Assembly (NCBI GenBank): GCA_036351115.1
Contig: JAZBOL010000044.1
Span: forward strand, 25,298 to 89,297
Length of the DNA stretch: 64,000 nucleotides
Reading direction: 5' to 3'
Source: Marinihelvus sp036351115
GTDB taxonomy: Bacteria; Pseudomonadota; Gammaproteobacteria; Xanthomonadales; SZUA-36
The translations under genes were made by a program, and so were the position numbers. The notes under the pieces are model-generated. The model was not told where the DNA came from and made no database searches. It saw nothing but the letters and a program-made list of their open reading frames with translations. This document shows, one piece after another, positions 1 to 7,961 of the stretch. Each line of letters begins with the position of its first letter. Within the stretch, counting starts at the first letter, position 1.

Positions 1-453
1 CCTGAGATCTTCCTGCCCGATCTCTTCCAGCTCCTCCAGGGTGCCCTCCAGGTCGCCCAGGTAGCGGCGCGCCTCGGCGCTTTCCAGAAAGGCGCGTTCC
101 TCCGCGGAGAGGGTTGCGAGCTTGTCGGCCAGCGCCGTGACCTGGTTCTCGTTCATGTTTCCGGGCAGCTCCGACGCCAGGTCGATGGCCTCGAAGGTTT
201 TATCCCGGGGATCCACCGTATCGATGGGGTAGCGGCCCGAGCCGGTGACGTGTTCCGGCGTCTCCGGAGTGGGCATGGGCACGAAAGGCGTTTCCTCGTC
301 TTCACTGGCGGTTGCTGGCTCCTGCCCCCAGGCAGCGGGGAAGCCCAGGCCCGCGAGCGTCGCCAGCAACAGCGCCAGGGTCACGGTCCGGGTCCGCCCC
401 GGTTTCTGCCACGTCCGTGGGCGGTCCGGCTGGAAAGGGGGTTCCCGGGTCAT
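1..453 (-). CDS. Exported protein, partial; probable paralogue of the next gene (arginase-like)
   Basis: The minus strand is open from an ATG at 453 to the window edge (about 150 codons) with no stop, so the 3' part is missing. The N-terminus has a basic stretch, then a hydrophobic core (TLALLLATLAGLGFPAAWG) ending in a plausible signal-peptidase site. The mature part is acidic. Its segment ALADKLATLSAEERAFLESAEA resembles residues 46-67 of the upstream gene (ALSERIAGLQPEQADFLTSGDA), so the two look like tandem paralogues; this is an inference from the N-terminal region only. An alternative in-frame ATG at 471 would overlap the upstream gene by 14 nt. Either start implies co-transcription and coupled translation with that gene. 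The catalytic region, if any, lies outside the window. Confidence 0.7.
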   Translation of the reverse strand, partial: MTREPPFQPDRPRTWQKPGRTRTVTLALLLATLAGLGFPAAWGQEPATASEDEETPFVPMPTPETPEHVTGSGRYPIDTVDPRDKTFEAIDLASELPGNMNENQVTALADKLATLSAEERAFLESAEARRYLGDLEGTLEELEEIGQEDLR

Positions 454-457
454 GGCG

Positions 458-1873
458 TCACCGTTGTCCATGGTCCGCGACCAGGGGATGAATGTCGTCG
501 GAGTCCATGCCCGAACGCCGCACGGCGATGCCGTTCAGGCAGGCGTTCACCAGCGCGCCCGCGTGCAGGGCGGACACCCGGGTCGGGTCCAGCACCGGCG
601 CAAGGTCCGTGACCTCGAAGCCGACGATCTCCTTGTCGGCGCACACGGCGCGAATGGCGCGCGTCACCTCGTTCGCCGCCAGGCCGTCCGGGGTGATGCG
701 GCCGGCCGCGGGCATGTCGGCAGGGCGCAGCACGCTGACATCCACCGATACGTAGAACCGGTCCGGCCCCCGGTCTACCTCGCGCAGGACCGATTTCAGA
801 CTGCGTTCGAAGCCCCGCTCCCGGATCGAGACCAGCGTGTGATAGCGCACCTTCCGGGCCTTGAGCCAGGCCAGCGTGTCCCGGTCGGCAGCGGCGCCCC
901 GGATGCCGTAAAGCACCGTGTCCTCCCCCGCGACGATGCCCTCCTCGAGCAGGGCATGGATCGCCTGGTCGTCGGAAATTGTGTGCGCGTCATGCCGGTT
1001 GGCCTCCGGGTGCGCGCTGAAATGCAGCAGCCCGAACGGGTCTTCCTGCGCCTCGGCCACGCCCTTGACGCCGGGGTACAGCAGGGAGGTATCGCCTCCC
1101 ACGAGCATGGGCACCGCGCCGGTGGCGGCGGTCTCCGCCACGCGCCGGGTCACGGCGATCGCCGTGCGCTCCTGGCTGAGCCGGTCGACCCGGAAGTCGC
1201 CGTAGTCCACGACCGAGAGCACCGCCAGGGGATCGACCAGGCTGCGGTCGTCCGGCAGGGCCAGCGTCTCCAGGGCGCGCAGCGCGTTCGGGCCGTTGGA
1301 GGCGTCGCGCCGGCCGCTGCCGGCGTTGCTGGGCACGCCGACAATCGCCACGTCCACGTTTCCGGCCACCAGGTCTTCCGGGAAGATCGCGACCATGGCG
1401 CCGGCGAAGGTCGGTACGCCGGACTGGGGGAACTGGTAGCGGTGCACGCTGAAGGGCCCAGGCTCCCGCTCGAAGTCGCGCAGGGCTTCGGGCGTCGGTT
1501 CGCGCAGTCCGAAGTAACGCGCGCTGAGGTTCAGGGGGATGGCGCCCATGTCCCGTTCCGGGTCGTAGGCCATCTGCGCAGCCAGGCCCATCAGGTCGTC
1601 CAGGAACTGGTCCAGTTCCTCGTCACTCCGCGTGGTGAGCTCGTGCTCGAGCTGCCGACGGGGCATGAACTCCAGGGCATCTCCGGAGGTGAGGAAGTCC
1701 GCCTGTTCGGGTTGCAGGCCCGCAATCCGCTCACTGAGCGCTTCCGGCACGTCCCACTCGGCCAGGGCCATCGTGGACAGGACGAGGCACAGAACAGTGA
1801 GAAGCGTTATCGACGCGCCGCCTGGCGTCCCGGTTCGCTCGGCCCGGGCCGCCGGGTGGGGCTCAGGCAACAA
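458..1873 (-). CDS. Exported ureohydrolase (arginase/agmatinase)-fold protein with degenerate metal site
   Basis: A 471-residue product with a hydrophobic export segment at about residues 20-38 (ending MALAEW) and a C-terminal arginase/agmatinase-like domain from about residue 160. Family landmarks are recognisable: VGGDTS (258-263) for the usual GGDHS, HFSAH (284-288) for the DAHxD segment, SVDVS (376-380) for SxDxD, and a late GFEVTDLAP. Of the six manganese ligands of the family, only H288 and D378 are kept; the others read T262, S286, E290 and S380. The canonical reaction is hydrolysis of a guanidino group to urea; here loss of activity or a changed chemistry is likely. The upstream-most start is TTG at 1873; no strong ribosome site decides it, and a shorter start inside the signal region is possible. 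An export signal is unusual for this cytoplasmic family. Confidence 0.75.
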   Translation of the reverse strand: MLPEPHPAARAERTGTPGGASITLLTVLCLVLSTMALAEWDVPEALSERIAGLQPEQADFLTSGDALEFMPRRQLEHELTTRSDEELDQFLDDLMGLAAQMAYDPERDMGAIPLNLSARYFGLREPTPEALRDFEREPGPFSVHRYQFPQSGVPTFAGAMVAIFPEDLVAGNVDVAIVGVPSNAGSGRRDASNGPNALRALETLALPDDRSLVDPLAVLSVVDYGDFRVDRLSQERTAIAVTRRVAETAATGAVPMLVGGDTSLLYPGVKGVAEAQEDPFGLLHFSAHPEANRHDAHTISDDQAIHALLEEGIVAGEDTVLYGIRGAAADRDTLAWLKARKVRYHTLVSIRERGFERSLKSVLREVDRGPDRFYVSVDVSVLRPADMPAAGRITPDGLAANEVTRAIRAVCADKEIVGFEVTDLAPVLDPTRVSALHAGALVNACLNGIAVRRSGMDSDDIHPLVADHGQR

Positions 1874-2097
1874 GTCGCACCCACTGAGCCGTACACGGTG
1901 ATTGAAGGAGATCGCGCGCTTGAGTCATTGTTCTTGGTATCCGTAAAACGCTTACCTGAACCTAGCGCATAGGATGAGACTTTGCAGGCTTGTGTTCCGG
2001 GTCACTGTCAGACCTTCGCATCTGCCAGGCGGCCTTGACGCACAAGCGGCCCACGCCTTCGGTATGATCGAGTCAGCATATAACCGGAGTTTCCTCG

Positions 2098-3024
2098 ATG
2101 GCCAGTAGCCTCTTCGCCCTGCTCGACGACATCGCCACCGTCCTGGACGACGTATCCGTGATGAGCAAGGTGGCGGCCAAGAAGACCGCCGGCGTGCTGG
2201 CGGACGATCTCGCCGTCAACGCCGAACGGGTGACGGGGGTCAGCGCGGCCCGGGAGTTGCCCGTGATCTGGGCCGTGGCCAAGGGCTCCGCGGTGAACAA
2301 GTGCATCCTCGTGCCCGCAGCCCTGCTGCTCAGCGCTTTCGCGCCCTGGGCCATCACGCCGGTCCTGTTGCTGGGGGGCACCTTTCTCTGCTTCGAAGGC
2401 ATGGAAAAGGTCGCCCACAAGTTCCTGCACCCCGAGAGCGAGGCCGAGGCGGAGCAGAAAATTCACGAGGCGCTCAAGGATCCCAGCGTGGACATGAAGA
2501 CCCTGGAGCGTCAGAAGATCAAGGGCGCCATCCGCACCGACTTCATCCTGTCCGCGGAGATCATCGTCATCACGCTGGGCGCTGTTGCGACCGCGTCCCT
2601 GGTGACCCAGATCGGGACGCTGGTGACCATCGCGGCCCTCATGACCGTCGGGGTTTACGGCGTGGTGGCGGCCATCATCAAGATGGACGACCTTGGCCTG
2701 GCGCTGACCAGGCGACCGCGGGCCTTCACCCGGCGCGTGGGGCGCTGGATCCTGGCCTTTGCGCCGAAATTCATGAAATTCCTGTCCATCGCCGGCACCA
2801 TCGCCATGTTCCTGGTCGGGGGCGGCATCGTGGTGCACGGGATACCGGCCCTGCACCACCTGCAGGAAACGATCGAGGCCGCGGTGGGCGGAGGCCTGGT
2901 CGGCACGCTGGCGGGCACGCTGTTCGCGGGCCTGATCGGGGTCGTCCTCGGCGCCCTCGTGGTGGCGATCATCGAAGGGGGCAGGAAGCTGTTCGGCAAG
3001 GGCAAGCCGGCGGCCGAGCACTGA
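2098..3024 (+). CDS. yedI: DUF808 family inner-membrane protein (YedI-like)
   Basis: A 308-residue protein whose N-terminus (MASSLFALLDDIATVLDDVSVMSKVAAKKTAG, split here only for description) is characteristic of the DUF808/YedI family; length also fits. Hydrophobic segments lie at about residues 68-100, 142-200, 225-250 and 262-290, so it is a polytopic inner-membrane protein. Family function is unknown. Start is ATG at 2098 with CGGAG about 10 nt upstream. It is divergent from the arginase-like genes and convergent with grxC. Confidence 0.85.
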   Translation: MASSLFALLDDIATVLDDVSVMSKVAAKKTAGVLADDLAVNAERVTGVSAARELPVIWAVAKGSAVNKCILVPAALLLSAFAPWAITPVLLLGGTFLCFEGMEKVAHKFLHPESEAEAEQKIHEALKDPSVDMKTLERQKIKGAIRTDFILSAEIIVITLGAVATASLVTQIGTLVTIAALMTVGVYGVVAAIIKMDDLGLALTRRPRAFTRRVGRWILAFAPKFMKFLSIAGTIAMFLVGGGIVVHGIPALHHLQETIEAAVGGGLVGTLAGTLFAGLIGVVLGALVVAIIEGGRKLFGKGKPAAEH

Positions 3025-3069
3025 CCGCGCAAGGCACGAGGTCCGCGGCCCCGATCGCGGGGTGTTGCT

Positions 3070-3342
3070 TCAGGCGGCGCTGCGTCCGGACTGCTCGAGG
3101 AGCCGGTCCAGCTCGCCGTTTCCATGCAGCCGGGCCAGGTCGTCGCTGCCGCCCACGTGGGTCTCGCCGATGAAGATTTGGGGAACGGTCAGGCGTCCGG
3201 AGCGCTGAATCATTTCCGCGCGGCGTTCCGGTTCCTGATCGATGGGGTACTCGCGGTATTCGAGGCCCCGTTTATCGAGCAGGCGCTTCGCCCGGGTGCA
3301 GAATGGGCACCAGCCGTTCGTATAGATTTCGATCGTCGCCAT
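3070..3342 (-). CDS. grxC: Glutaredoxin 3
   Basis: A 90-residue monothiol/dithiol oxidoreductase of the thioredoxin fold. The CPFC active site is at residues 12-15, the cis-proline TVP motif at 52-54, and the glutathione-binding GGSDD at 64-68. This matches GrxC in length and motif order. It reduces disulfides and glutathionylated proteins in the cytoplasm with glutathione. It is a single gene, convergent with the YedI-like gene (45 nt apart), so probably transcribed from its own promoter in 3343-3533. Confidence 0.95.
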   Translation of the reverse strand: MATIEIYTNGWCPFCTRAKRLLDKRGLEYREYPIDQEPERRAEMIQRSGRLTVPQIFIGETHVGGSDDLARLHGNGELDRLLEQSGRSAA

Positions 3343-3533
3343 GGCGCGGCCTCCGGACTTCAGTGTGGCTTTCCTGAGCCCGCACCGTATCGTTCCGTGC
3401 CGGCTTTGCCAAGCCCCGGGCGCGCCAGGCCCCGTCCGCCAGTCCCGTCCGCCAACTGCTGATTGCCAAGTCCAGGCTCGCGCGTTAACGTTTCGACCTG
3501 CTTTCCGTCGCCTTATCCCATCGGAGAAACTTC

Positions 3534-5582
3534 ATGAATTCATCCCGACCTGCCATGCTGGGCTGCGTCCTGCTGACGCTGCTGCTCGTGTTTTCCACCG
3601 GTACCGCGGCCCAGGAGGAGCAACGTCTTTCCGCCGAAGTGCTGTGGCAGCTCGAGCGCGTCGGCGCCCCGATCATTTCACCCGATGGCGAAATTGTCGT
3701 CGTCCCGGTCACGACCTACGACCCGGAGACCGACGAGGCCGAAACGCGCCTGTGGGCCCTGGATCCCGAGGGCGAGGAGCCCCAGCGCCCCCTCACGGCG
3801 AAAGGCGCTACCGCGTCGAGCCCGGTGTTCTCCCCGGATGGGAGCACCCTGGCCTTCGTGAGCGAAAGGGGAGACGACGAGGCGGGTCAGGGGTACCTGC
3901 TGCCCCTGGGCCGGCCCGGGGAAGCCCAGCGGCTCACGGAATTCGCGACCGGGGTCTCGGCGCTGCGCTGGGTCGGTGAACACCTCTATTTCATCTCCAA
4001 CATCTGGGCGAGCCGGCCGCTCGACGAGCAGGCGGACGCCCAGAAAGAGAAGGACGAGTCGAAGGTATCCGCCTTCGTGTGGGACGACATGCCCTACTCC
4101 TATTTTGATCACTACCTCGACGCCAACCGAGCCCGGCACCTCTTCCGGATTCCCGCACGCGGCGGTGAGGTCGAGAACCTGACCGGCGGCACGGGGCTCG
4201 CGCTGTCCCGGTCCACCGCGGATACGGGGCACTACGACGTTTCCCCGGACGAACGCCTGCTCGCCTTCGTGGCGGACAGCAACGCCGGCGGCGTCTATCC
4301 GAACCCGGACATTTATTTGCTCGACCTCGATGGAGGCGAAGCGGAGAACATCACGGACGGCAACCCGGCGCCGGACACGGCGCCCCGGTTTTCCCCGTCC
4401 GGCAGTCAACTGGCCTATGTGAGCCAGGCCATTCCCGGTTTTTACGGCGACACGATGAAGCTGCGCATCCGTGACCTGGACTCGGGCCGCGTGCAGTCGC
4501 TGCACGAGGACTGGGACCGTTCCATGACCGGTCTCACCTGGCGGCCGGACGGCCAGGCCTTCCTCGGCAGCATCGGTGACGCCGGCACGGTGCGGGGTTT
4601 CGAGATCCCGGTCGGTGGAGGCGAGCCCAGAGCGTTCACCGGGGACACGGACTTCGGCGCCTTCGACATCAGCGACACGGGTCGCATGGTGGCGCTCAAC
4701 CAGAGCAGCCTGCACCCGGCGCGGGTCGTGGTCTTCGACGACGCCTGGCCCATGCCGCAGCGCATCGACAGCTTCAATGACGACGTGCTGGCCGACGTGG
4801 CCATCGGTACCCGGGAGTCCGTCACCTATACCGGCGCCGACGGCAGGGACATCCAGATGTGGGTGCACTACCCGCCGGGCTTCGACGAGGACAAGGAGTA
4901 TCCCCTGTTCCTGCTGATCCACGGCGGCCCGCACGGCGCGATCACGGACAACTTCCACTACCGCTGGAACGCGCAGACCTTCGCCTCCTGGGGCTACGTC
5001 ACCGCCTGGCCGAACTTCCACGGCTCCGCCAGCTTCGGCCAGGATTTCACCGATTCCATCAACCCGGACTGGATGAACAAGCCCTACGCGGACGTCATGG
5101 CGGCCGCGGAATGGTTCAAAAATCAGGATTGGATCGATGAGGACCGCATGGTCGCCGGCGGCGGCAGTTACGGCGGTTACCTGTCCACGGTGATTCTTGG
5201 TCGCGAGCATCCCTTCAACGCCCTGGTGATCCACGCAGCGGTCTACGACCTGTACGCCCAGATGTCCGCCGACTTCACCGTGCACGGCCAGCGTTTCGGC
5301 GAGTTCTGGGACAGGCCCGAAATCTACCGTGAGGTGTCGCCGCACTACTATGCGGCCAACTTCAAGACTCCGTCCCTGATCATCCACGGCCAGACCGATC
5401 TGCGGGTGCCCGTGGGCCAGGCCTTCGAGCTGTATCGCACGCTGCAGACCAAAGGGATCGACTCTCGGCTGGTGTACTACCCGGACGAGAACCACTGGAT
5501 TCTCAAGCGCAGCAACTCGCTGCACTGGTACGGCGAAGTGCGGGACTGGATCGCGAAGTACGCGGAGCCGGGACCGCGTTGA
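3534..5582 (+). CDS. Exported S9 family (prolyl oligopeptidase/acylaminoacyl-peptidase-type) serine peptidase
   Basis: A 682-residue protein with a signal peptide (hydrophobic core residues 9-24, cleavage near TAA-QEE). Residues about 40-400 form a WD40-like/TolB-type beta-propeller with repeated 'FSPDG' and 'FSPSG' segments. The C-terminal alpha/beta-hydrolase domain carries the nucleophile in GGGSYGGYL (Ser545), Asp622 in HGQTDLRVP and His654 in DENHW, which is the expected S9 triad order. It likely cleaves short oligopeptides in the periplasm. Start ATG at 3534 is preceded by GGAG 10 nt upstream. It is followed 31 nt later by the next plus-strand gene. Confidence 0.92.
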   Translation: MNSSRPAMLGCVLLTLLLVFSTGTAAQEEQRLSAEVLWQLERVGAPIISPDGEIVVVPVTTYDPETDEAETRLWALDPEGEEPQRPLTAKGATASSPVFSPDGSTLAFVSERGDDEAGQGYLLPLGRPGEAQRLTEFATGVSALRWVGEHLYFISNIWASRPLDEQADAQKEKDESKVSAFVWDDMPYSYFDHYLDANRARHLFRIPARGGEVENLTGGTGLALSRSTADTGHYDVSPDERLLAFVADSNAGGVYPNPDIYLLDLDGGEAENITDGNPAPDTAPRFSPSGSQLAYVSQAIPGFYGDTMKLRIRDLDSGRVQSLHEDWDRSMTGLTWRPDGQAFLGSIGDAGTVRGFEIPVGGGEPRAFTGDTDFGAFDISDTGRMVALNQSSLHPARVVVFDDAWPMPQRIDSFNDDVLADVAIGTRESVTYTGADGRDIQMWVHYPPGFDEDKEYPLFLLIHGGPHGAITDNFHYRWNAQTFASWGYVTAWPNFHGSASFGQDFTDSINPDWMNKPYADVMAAAEWFKNQDWIDEDRMVAGGGSYGGYLSTVILGREHPFNALVIHAAVYDLYAQMSADFTVHGQRFGEFWDRPEIYREVSPHYYAANFKTPSLIIHGQTDLRVPVGQAFELYRTLQTKGIDSRLVYYPDENHWILKRSNSLHWYGEVRDWIAKYAEPGPR

Positions 5583-5613
5583 GGCCCCGCGCCAGGCGCT
5601 CGTCCCGCAACGA

Positions 5614-6495
5614 ATGAAAAGCCGGGCCCTCCTGGTGTTGCTGGTTACGACGGGCGTACAGGCGCAAGCGCCGGGCTCGCCAACCGGGCCGGCGCCCGCG
5701 CCCGAATCGGGGGAAGGCCAGGACATCCACTGGGCCTACAGTTCGTTCCTCGGGACCGGCTACTACCGGGTTTCGGGAGACCGGGACGTCTACATCCTGG
5801 ACATGCCCTTCAACTGGGACTGGCGCGCGCCCGGCACCGGGGAAAACGGCTGGCGCGACGTCGGAATCCAGTTCGATTTCCCGCTGACCGTCGGGGTGCA
5901 CCGGCTCGATTTTTTCGGCGGGACGCTCGACCCGGAGAACTTCGGCACGCTGAGCTTCACCCCGGGGGTGGACCTGCGCTACGCCCTGTCGGAGCGCTGG
6001 ACGCTCCGCGGTTACGCCCACGCCGGCGGCGGCCTGGACCTGTCAGAAGACGAACGCGCCCTGATCTGGGACGTCGGCCTGCGCGCCCGCTACGGATTCC
6101 CGGCCGGACGCGTCGACTGGGGTGCGCTCGCCGAGGTCTTCCACGCCGGGTACAACCCCGACACCGGCCCCGCCGGCAGCCTGGGCGGCATGGGGTTCGG
6201 CGCGGAGGGCGAGGTACCGGTTACCGTCCTCCGCTCAGCCGACGGCGGGGCGCTGAACGCCACCTGGGACCTGCGCTACCGCTGGTATGCCGATGCCCTG
6301 ACCTTCCGCAGCCGCGGGAATCCCGACGTCCGCATCCGCGATGAATGGCGTTTCTACGCGGGCTTCCGCTGGCGCGAACGTCCGCTCAGGGCGTGGTTCT
6401 TCAGCTTCGACCGCTTCAGTGTCGGCTATCGCATCAGCAGCGATGGCGAATTTCGCGGGGTCACCGTCAGCATCAGCGCGCCCCTGGATCGCTGA
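5614..6495 (+). CDS. Putative outer-membrane beta-barrel protein, unknown function
   Basis: A 293-residue product with an N-terminal signal peptide (MKSRALLVLLVTTGVQAQA) and then many alternating hydrophobic/polar strands rich in Tyr, Trp, Arg and Gly (for example LRYALSERWTLRGYAHAG and LRYRWYADALTFRS). It ends in a strand-like VTVSISAPL segment. This pattern suggests an outer-membrane barrel, but no named family was recognised. It lies 31 nt after the S9 peptidase gene and may share its transcript; its own ribosome site is weak. Confidence 0.7.
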   Translation: MKSRALLVLLVTTGVQAQAPGSPTGPAPAPESGEGQDIHWAYSSFLGTGYYRVSGDRDVYILDMPFNWDWRAPGTGENGWRDVGIQFDFPLTVGVHRLDFFGGTLDPENFGTLSFTPGVDLRYALSERWTLRGYAHAGGGLDLSEDERALIWDVGLRARYGFPAGRVDWGALAEVFHAGYNPDTGPAGSLGGMGFGAEGEVPVTVLRSADGGALNATWDLRYRWYADALTFRSRGNPDVRIRDEWRFYAGFRWRERPLRAWFFSFDRFSVGYRISSDGEFRGVTVSISAPLDR

Positions 6496-6541
6496 ACGCC
6501 GAGGCTGCTGACCGGCCAGTTGCCGCTCAATCGCGCAAAAG

Positions 6542-6702
6542 TGGCTATAGCCGGTTTGCCAATCTGGCTATAGCCCCTTTGCCAAACTGGCTATAGACGA
6601 TTTACCGATTTGGCTATAGCCGATTTACCGAACTGGCTATAGACGATTTACCGAACTGGCTATAGCCGGACTGCCAGATTGGCTATAGCCAGTATGCCCA
6701 TG
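6542..6702. repeat. Tandem array of seven 23-bp units with a GGCTATAGCC palindrome
   Basis: Seven contiguous units of exactly 23 bp start at 6542, 6565, 6588, 6611, 6634, 6657 and 6680. Each starts TGGCTATAG. Units 1, 2, 4, 6 and 7 contain the perfect palindrome GGCTATAGCC; units 3 and 5 have GGCTATAGAC. At several unit borders a second dyad GCCA-N3-TGGC spans the junction (units 1/2, 2/3 and 6/7). A degenerate GCCTATCGCC follows. It lies in the convergent gap between the barrel gene and the cytochrome fragment, 37 bp from the latter's stop. There are no spacers, so it is not a CRISPR array. Confidence 0.95.
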
Positions 6703-6739
6703 GCCTATCGCCGAATCACGCCACGAAAAAACCGGGCGT

Positions 6740-7063
6740 TCAGCGCGACACCAGGTAGTCGTAGAGGTCGTCGACCTCAGCGTCGGTCAGGTGGCTGAAC
6801 CGGCGCTCCGACACGCGGGCCATGAGCCCCAGGTCCCGAGATTCATCGATACCGACCCCCGTGGCGTCCTTCCGGATGCCCTGGCGCACGATGGCTTCGA
6901 ACTGTTCCGGCGTGGTGTTTCGGACCGCGGCCGTCAGGTTGGGGGCGACGGCCCGGCCGAAGAGGGGGTCTTCGAAAAACACTTCCCCTTCCATGTCCCT
7001 GCCGTGGCATCCCCCGTAGCAGCCATACACCTGGGCGAGGCGTTCGCCGTGCGCCAGGGTTAA
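6740..7063 (-). pseudogene. 5'-truncated cytochrome c fragment with a CX3CH haem motif
   Basis: The reading frame ends at 6740 and is open upstream to an in-frame TAA at 7064-7066. The only usable late start is a GTG at 7030. The residues before it (AHGERLAQVYG) still look like the conserved helix that precedes the haem site in class I cytochromes, so the original gene began further upstream. No signal peptide is present in any frame nearby, and without one the haem could not be attached in the periplasm. The haem site reads C-Y-G-G-C-H, with three residues between the cysteines instead of two. A later LGLMARVSERRFSHLTDAEV region has a possible Met ligand and a typical C-terminal helix. Best read as a decayed remnant; expression from CTG at 7057 cannot be excluded. 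Confidence 0.6.
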
Positions 7064-7120
7064 TTAACGATCAACATACCGCTCGGCTGGCTGGCGGTTG
7101 GTCGGCTACCCGAAAGTTAT

Positions 7121-7135
7121 CCGGCGCTTCGCCGG
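7121..7135. other. Short perfect hairpin upstream of the DUF1223 gene
   Basis: CCGGCG-CTT-CGCCGG is a 6-bp perfect stem with a 3-nt loop, 34 nt before the DUF1223 start. It is followed by TCTTGTGT rather than a clean T-tract, so it could be a weak terminator or a leader structure. Role unknown. Confidence 0.4.
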
Positions 7136-7169
7136 TCTTGTGTGGGGTGAACCCCGGAGCCCCTGTCTG

Positions 7170-7922
7170 ATGAAACGACACCCCACCCTGATCGCGATCG
7201 TCCTGCTTTTGCTGGCCTTTGCCGGCCCGGGCCATGCGGACTCCACGGATCGGTCGATCGAGGTTTCGAGCGGCCAGCACCAGGTCACGCTGGTCGAGCT
7301 GTACACCTCGGAAGGCTGTAGCAGCTGCCCCCCGGCCGACCGCTGGATGAGCCGCTTTCTTGAAGACCCCCGGCTCTGGCGCGACGTGGTGCCCGTGAGT
7401 TTTCACGTGGACTACTGGGACTGGATCGGGTGGCAGGACCGCTTTGCGAAGCCGGCCTGGAGCGAACGGCAACGCCGGCACGTCCGGGAGGGCAACGGCG
7501 ACGTGGTGTACACGCCCGGCTTCTTCGCCAATGGGCGGGAGTGGCGTGGCTTCTTCTCCCGGGAGCCGCTCGAGCCGACCCGTCCCAGGACCGGCGAACT
7601 CCGGCTGCAGATCCGGGGCCGTGACGTCAGCGCACAGTTCGCCCCGTCGGGTGTCGGGTCGGACGACCTGATGCTGCACGTCGCGGTGCTCGGCATGAAC
7701 CTGGAATCCCGCGTTGCCGCAGGGGAGAACCGGGGCAAGCTCCTGCAACACGACTTCGTGGTGCTCGGTCTGTCCCGCCGGGCCCTGGATCGCGATGAGG
7801 GCGGGTACCGTGGCGAGCTGCGGCTGCCGCCACAGAGCGAGGACGCCGGCGCGGTCGCGGCCTGGGTCACGGTGCGGGACCGGCTCAGGCCTTTGCAGGC
7901 AGTGGGTGGTTATCTGCGCTGA
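7170..7922 (+). CDS. DUF1223 family exported thioredoxin-like protein
   Basis: With the ATG at 7170 the product is 250 residues and begins with a clear signal peptide (MKRHPTLIAIVLLLLAFAG...GHA). An upstream in-frame start at 7098 would bury the signal peptide and is rejected. The segment VELYTSEGCSSCPPADRW (residues 42-59) is the DUF1223 signature, with Cys50 and Cys53 forming a thioredoxin-like CxxC. HVDYWDWIGW and the YTPGFF (cis-Pro-like) segment also fit the family. The family is predicted to be periplasmic and redox-active; its substrate is not known. It is convergent with rimK. Confidence 0.85.
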   Translation: MKRHPTLIAIVLLLLAFAGPGHADSTDRSIEVSSGQHQVTLVELYTSEGCSSCPPADRWMSRFLEDPRLWRDVVPVSFHVDYWDWIGWQDRFAKPAWSERQRRHVREGNGDVVYTPGFFANGREWRGFFSREPLEPTRPRTGELRLQIRGRDVSAQFAPSGVGSDDLMLHVAVLGMNLESRVAAGENRGKLLQHDFVVLGLSRRALDRDEGGYRGELRLPPQSEDAGAVAAWVTVRDRLRPLQAVGGYLR

Positions 7923-7961
7923 TACCGGCGACGGCGCGCTTCCAGGGTGGCCGGTCTCGGC

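Noticed and set aside
3049..3062. Terminator between the YedI-like gene and grxC
   Set aside because: CCCCG-ATCG-CGGGG is only a 5-bp stem without a T-tract on either strand.
3678..5726. A 682-codon minus-strand open frame
   Set aside because: It lies opposite the S9 peptidase, whose catalytic motifs are intact, and shows no family features.
6542..6702. CRISPR array
   Set aside because: The units are contiguous with no spacers and no cas gene is near.
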